A stretch of 14,865 bases of DNA, from contig JADGJH010000518.1 of the NCBI GenBank assembly GCA_027596945.1, positions 1 to 14,865 on the forward strand. Reading direction: 5' to 3'. The notes beneath the pieces were generated by a model. It worked only from the letters and a program-made list of their open reading frames with translations, had not been told where the DNA came from and searched no databases. Shown here piece by piece: positions 10,812 through 14,865 of this stretch. Position numbers and translations under genes: made by a program. Within the stretch, counting starts at the first letter, position 1; every line of letters begins with the position of its first letter. Source of the DNA: Physocladia obscura (Eukaryota > Chytridiomycota > Chytridiomycetes > Chytridiales > Chytriomycetaceae).

Positions 10812-11188
10812 TTACTGAAACCTTACACCTCTTCTCCTTTAATGAAAAAATCAGAATGAAGGAAAAAACTTTGCAATATTAAACAAACCTGGATGGATTC
10901 CAAAGCAGAATAGAACAATGTTCTGCATAATAGAGTTGATTAATAAACCAACAAGGAATTACCAAAGAAATCCTGCAATAGTCGCTCACATTCATCATAT
11001 TCCATGTCAATTCTAAATACATGAAGAGCTTTTGTATTTTCTTCATGACAACTCTTACTGTTCTTTGCATCCTTTGATGATGGGGCATTATTAGCTGTAC
11101 CTGATGCAATTACCACAGTTTTTACCATACTTGACCATGCTTTGGTATTTGGTAGTGTGTCAATATGGTGTGTCAAAAGGTTTGACAT
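10812..11188 (-). CDS. Candidate three-exon small protein or gene remnant, unknown family
   Basis: I do not recognise this protein. On the minus strand, exons 11188-10963, 10922-10889 and 10836-10812 join through GT-AG introns of 40 and 52 nt. They keep one frame from ATG to TAA and give 94 aa. Read this way, the segment around RIDMEYDECERLLQDFF continues into EHCSILLWNPSR and ends RRGVRFQ, which looks more protein-like than the unspliced frames. The second intron has the size typical of this window; the first is unusually short. The N-terminal part has low-complexity Ser/Asn/Lys composition. The block is AT-rich, so it could also be a decayed gene. No membrane segment or known motif is visible. 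Confidence 0.3.
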
Positions 11189-11217
11189 TAATTAATGTTT
11201 CAGAAAGTTGATGATGT

Positions 11218-11409
11218 ATGCTACTCAAAAGCAAAAGACGGATTTATGCCCTGATGAATCCAGACCATCAATTTTATAGTTGTTACGATTCATTGGATGC
11301 AGCAATGTTGGCATCTGGGATCTTTGGCATCTGTTTACAAAACAATTCTCTTCCTTATGAGAACATGAATAGGGAATTTAAATTGTTAAATTTTCTTGTT
11401 GTCAACTGA
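11218..11409 (+). CDS. Short ORF, 63 codons, unknown; possibly a gene fragment
   Basis: An ATG-to-TGA frame on + encodes 63 aa with a balanced, globular-looking composition (NPDHQFYSCYDSLDAAMLAS, then GIFGICLQNNSLPYENMN). I recognise no family. It begins 29 bp from the start of the divergent candidate gene on the other strand. It is short and the block is AT-rich, so it may be a relic exon or chance. Confidence 0.2.
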   Translation: MLLKSKRRIYALMNPDHQFYSCYDSLDAAMLASGIFGICLQNNSLPYENMNREFKLLNFLVVN

Positions 11410-11548
11410 CAAAAATATTTTAGAAAGATGTTTCATTTTGTTTGCAAAATCTGTCTATTTTGCATAAACAAATTTATGGTGAGGAACAGTAACAGTTTGA
11501 TTAGTATTCAACTGCAGCAGTATGCTGATCTGTGTAATTTTGGATATT

Positions 11549-12340
11549 GGTATGTTATAGTATGACAGGAGTATACTAGCATTTGGGTAGAAATGTTAAA
11601 GTTTATTCAAATATAATATCTCCCATTTCATGATACAAATAATCAATTTCAACCTACAATAAATATATACTAACTTTTTACTACTTGGATATCTGCAGTA
11701 ATTTTAGAGCTAATACATGTATTAAAAGGCTGACTTCTGGAAGGCCTGTATTTATAGGATACAAAAATCAACCCTGCAAGGGTTTTTTTGATGATTCATA
11801 ATAATTTTCAAATTGCATGACTTTATATTGTCAATGCTTCATTCAAATTTCTGCCCTATCATCTTTTGATGGGAGTATAGAGAAACGGTAAAAAAAATGC
11901 CAGTGTGATTGAAAAATTTTGCAAGGCAAATATCAAGTGTTTCTTTTTTGGCTTTCAAGACACCATCCATACAGATGAAACAGAGTTGACATGACTACGA
12001 AAGGAAGATATATCTGAATCATTTCCATGCAATGGACATTTCCAAGATTTTTGTGATCAAATCAGTATCAAAGTGCTGCCAGTTTCACAACTTTAGGTAT
12101 CAGTGTCAGTTTAAAAGCTGGTATTTGACATTAACAGTTGTAGTTGCTGCAATCTCTGCTCTATTGAAGATAACTCGAAATGTTGGGATAAGAAGCTTCG
12201 TAGTAGATTGAGCAACTTCAGGATTGTATGCTTGAAAGTATCTATATTGGCATCCCTTTGTAAGCGAGTTACCAGTATATTTTATTGTCAACAGTATAAC
12301 ACTTTGTATGTACTGCCAGGGTCACGGCATTGCAACCAAT
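11549..12340 (+). pseudogene. Decayed copy of the 5' half of nuclear 18S rRNA
   Basis: The segment is collinear with roughly the first 890 nt of eukaryotic 18S rRNA, judged against remembered consensus. Strongest blocks are 11681-11719 (TACTTGGAT, then TAGAGCTAATACATG), 11731-11760 (GACTTCTGGAAGG and a TGTATTTAT box), 11790-11880 (GATGATTCATAATAA, then an exact 24-base match at 11838-11861) and 11881-11888 (AGAAACGG). Weaker blocks in the same order are 12055-12082, 12109-12129 (matching the GTTAAAAAGCTCGTAGTTGAA site), 12217-12255 (matching the ATGCTTGAATA..TAGCATGG site), 12275-12292 and 12317-12335. A weak 5' match at 11561-11600 lies the expected distance (about 119 versus 116 nt) before the first strong block. 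Many changes are C to T or G to A, and a GC-rich stretch of about 55-60 nt is missing near 11880. This is inconsistent with a working 18S gene, so it is called a pseudogene. Outer limits are approximate. Confidence 0.85.
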
Positions 12341-12362
12341 TCAAAAAAAATTGTAAAATTAT

Positions 12363-14076
12363 ATGACGATAAAGTCCTTTCGATTGAAGTATTTGGTGGT
12401 TCTAAGTCTGGGTCTGCAAGCAGCTGCGCAAGAACTGCATGTAGATAAACTCGTATTTGACGGCACATTTGGCAATGGGTTGGAATTTGACGTTGACGCG
12501 GTTCCTTTCATCCATCAGGTTGCCAATGATATTGATGCCAATGCAAGTGTCTACCGCGTTGCCATTATCGGCGCGGGTGCAGCGGGCGCATCGGCAGCAC
12601 TGTCTCTGGTCCGAACACACGCAAATTTGTCCGGTTCGGACGCGCAGCCACCGTCGCCACTGCTAGTTTCCGTATTTGAAGCCTCTGATCGTATTGGCGG
12701 CCGCGCAAAGACCGCAGTGCTGCCCCCGCCCTCGCCAGACTGCCAGCTGCCCAGCATCCAATTGTCCGAGTCCTGCCGCGAAAACTCGGTCACTGTCGAA
12801 CTGGGCGCCTCAATGTTTGTCACCATCAACAAACACCTCATGGATGCTGTTGCACGATATAACCTCACCCTAACTTCCAAAGACAAGACACCATCTGCTA
12901 TTCGTGACGAACCATCACTGCCAAAATACCCTGATCTCGGCATTTACGATGGCACGTCCGTGTTTTTCGCGGCTGACACCGAAGATACGTGGCGGTTTGT
13001 TTGGCAGGCTGCTTGGCGATGGGGTATTTTAGGACCATGGCGTGCCCGCTCATTATCTTTAGCAGCCGCTGATAAGTTTGGCAAAAGCTACACGCTTGAA
13101 CAAGATTCCGCCCTTGGATTCAGGAACATCAAGGACTTTCTCGTTCGTGGACTTGGCCTGGATTCGAAAGTACTCACACAAACTGCACGAGAATACTTTT
13201 TGGAGAATGGAGTCGCAGAAGGTTTTTTGGACGAATTTGTGGAAGCTGCGACTCGTGTTAATTATGGTCAGAACTTGGACTGTAATGCTATTGCTGCCCT
13301 CATTTGCCTCGTGGCTGCCTTTGTGCCTGGTGACAGCGTTGTTGGAGGAAACCATTTAATATATGAGCACATGCTGGCCGAGAGCGGTGCCTCTCTTTTT
13401 CTCAAGAGTCGTGTTGCAGAGATTGCGAAACAAAGTGATAAAAAGTATAAACTAACTTCATCAGATGGAAAAGATTTGGGGACTTTCGATGATGTTATTC
13501 TTGCTGTTCCGGGAAATTCTGTAAGTTCTTCAACTCGTCTTTATGATAGCAATATTGATACCAATCAAATAGGCCGCAAAAGATATTAAGTTTATTGATA
13601 TTGCGCACGAACCAAAAATTCTGGATTTTGTTCACCTCCATGTGACATTCGTGACAGGAACCCTCTCTCACACTTTCTTCAATGTCCAAAGCGCAGAATT
13701 ACTCCCGTCTGCAATTCTCACGACACGGGCAGCTGGACCCACTTTCAATAGTATTGGTGTGCGCCATCGTTTCATCAACGACGCACACAACACAACCATT
13801 ACGAAAATTTTTAGCAGCGAGAAACTGGACGAGGTAGTGATCGCAAACATGTATTCGCGCATTGTGAGGGTGGACCGATTTGAGTGGGATGCGTACCCTG
13901 TGCTTAACGCGTGGAGCGAAGATCAGGATTATCTAGTGGTACTGGATGAGAATGTAGACGCTAATGGAGGTGTGTACCATGTCAATGGATTTGAGGCTGG
14001 TTTCAGCACAATGGAAAGTGAGACTGTTGCAAGTGCAAATGTGGTGCAGCTAGTTGTGAATTCATGGAGACATTGA
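12363..14076 (+). CDS. PCYOX1: Prenylcysteine oxidase/lyase-like FAD protein
   Basis: Prenylcysteine oxidase cleaves the thioether of farnesyl- or geranylgeranyl-cysteine, released when prenylated proteins are degraded, into cysteine, a prenyl aldehyde and hydrogen peroxide, using FAD. In animals it is lysosomal; a vacuolar or secretory location here is inferred. Exons 12363-13520 and 13573-14076 join through a 52-nt GT-AG intron and give 553 aa. A hydrophobic signal-like segment covers about residues 9-22. The Rossmann FAD motif is VAIIGAGAAGASAA with glycines at 70, 72 and 75. The second-strand acidic residue is Glu106, followed by ASDRIGGRAK. The family hallmark region reads TRVNYGQNLDCNAIAAL, and DDVILAVPGNS precedes the intron. 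The C-terminal half (KFIDIAHEPKIL, then VHLHVTFVTG) matches the prenylcysteine lyase domain. The protein is slightly longer than animal PCYOX1 (about 500 aa), partly from a Pro-rich insert near residues 94-135. The symbol is that of the animal family and is used as PCYOX1-like. Confidence 0.88.
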
Positions 14077-14280
14077 TAAATCAATTTGAAAGAAAAACCC
14101 GAATTTTTTTCAAAACTCAACATTTAATGTGATATTCCGGTATATTGATTTACTTGAATGGCTGTGAAACAAGCAAAACAATATAGCTCATGAGCTGAAA
14201 GATTTTTTTTTCTGGGGATATGGCTAGTGCTGGACATCCACAAAATAATTGATCGTATGTGGTGAGACGTGTAATAATTT
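14077..14280. other. Convergent intergenic spacer
   Basis: This 204-bp AT-rich spacer lies between the oxidase stop codon and the inferred stop of the minus-strand candidate. No gene or clear polyadenylation hexamer was seen. Confidence 0.5.
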
Positions 14281-14636
14281 TTAGAGCGACTGTCTGTACC
14301 GCAATAGCATCTCCAACGCACGTGGGTCAGTGATTACGCAATTACGGATAACATGATCCTCCATTTTTCTCTGTGTTAATTTGTTTTCATTGGCAGGAGC
14401 GCATATTGGGTGGGAATTACTCTTATCGAAGGAGAATCTACGCCGTCTGGCCAGCCCAAACAGAGAAAGCCGTTTATTAAAAATTCTTCATGAATCATGT
14501 CAACAGTGCCTGGAAGCGATACATTAAGGATGAAGACATAATTTGTAACACTCTGAGAAACTTCATGCACTACAAATTCGTTTGACAGACCATTCAGAAA
14601 ATTACGCTTACGGAAATTTTTGAGAACATTATAGAA
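14281..14636 (-). CDS. Candidate 3' exons of an unidentified minus-strand gene
   Basis: I do not recognise this protein. A minus-strand frame open from 14636 to 14421 ends at a GT donor. A 50-nt GT-AG intron (14420-14371) joins it in frame to 14370-14281, which ends in TAA. The joined product is about 101 residues and includes NGLSNEFVVHEVS, FILNVSLPGTVDMIHEEFLI, NGFLCLGWPDGVDSPSIR and, after the junction, MEDHVIRNCVITDPRALEML. The phase-0 junction, typical intron size and protein-like composition after splicing support a real gene. The frame has no ATG at its left end and an in-frame TAA at 14637-14639. The 5' part must therefore lie in other exons beyond AT-rich DNA or be lost. Confidence 0.4.
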
Positions 14637-14865
14637 TTATCTGAAAAGACTGTCTCCACAAAAATATACTGAAAAAATTGAAAAACAAAATAAATACAAT
14701 AATTTTATTTTCACACTATTGCGTCATGTGTTGCAATATTATTGTTATTACAAAAAAAAAAAAAAAAAAAAAAGTTTAAAAGTGGGGAAAAAAAAATTCG
14801 AAATAAATGCATTATGTAAAAAACTAAGTTAAAATTGTTTTGATTTATTTTTATTATTTTTAAAG
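14637..14865. other. Very AT-rich tail of the window
   Basis: This part is very AT-rich, with A and T runs, and has no recognisable coding sequence. It may be an intron or 5' flank of the minus-strand candidate. Confidence 0.5.
14752..14773. repeat. Homopolymer A tract (22 bases)
   Basis: A run of 22 A, the third homopolymer tract of 21-22 bases in the window. Confidence 0.9.

Noticed and set aside
11549..12340. A functional 18S rRNA gene, or a mitochondrial small-subunit rRNA
   Set aside because: Conserved blocks are of the nuclear eukaryotic type, so it is not mitochondrial. A conserved core block is missing, many conserved sites are mutated and the 3' half is absent, so it is not functional.

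Overview
The window is nuclear DNA from a fungus, most likely an early-diverging zoosporic (chytrid-like) lineage. The reasons are a complete class IV-type (division 2) chitin synthase, compact genes split by many very short GT-AG introns (about 49-89 nt), a RAN1/KSP1-type kinase and AT-rich intergenic DNA with homopolymer tracts. The placement is inferred from gene content and gene structure; no search was run.

Layout, left to right: (1) an AT-rich leader (1-611), then a seven-exon chitin synthase on + (612-4678). (2) Convergent to it, a four-exon Ser/Thr kinase on - (9344-4933), about 1,399 aa, with a RAN1/PAT1-like kinase domain and a roughly 990-residue disordered tail. The kinase carries eight NPF tripeptides. 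(3) Head to head with the kinase, only 46 bp between start codons, a two-exon histidine-phosphatase (phosphoglycerate-mutase-like) gene on + (9391-10237). (4) An AT-rich block with two weakly supported small genes: a three-exon candidate on - (11188-10812) and a 63-codon ORF on + (11218-11409). (5) A strongly decayed, collinear copy of the 5' half of nuclear 18S rRNA on + (about 11549-12340), recognisable by several well-conserved 18S blocks. (6) A two-exon prenylcysteine-oxidase-like flavoprotein on + (12363-14076), whose start codon lies about 20 bp past the last recognisable 18S block. (7) Two candidate 3' exons of an unidentified - strand gene (14636-14281), then AT-rich DNA to the window end.

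The protein genes do not form an obvious pathway: cell-wall chitin synthesis, signalling, a phosphatase-fold enzyme and prenylcysteine catabolism. No bacterial-type system, CRISPR array, tRNA or intact transposon was seen. The most unusual items are the 18S rDNA relic that makes up the immediate upstream region of the prenylcysteine oxidase gene, the NPF-rich kinase, and the 46-bp bidirectional promoter.
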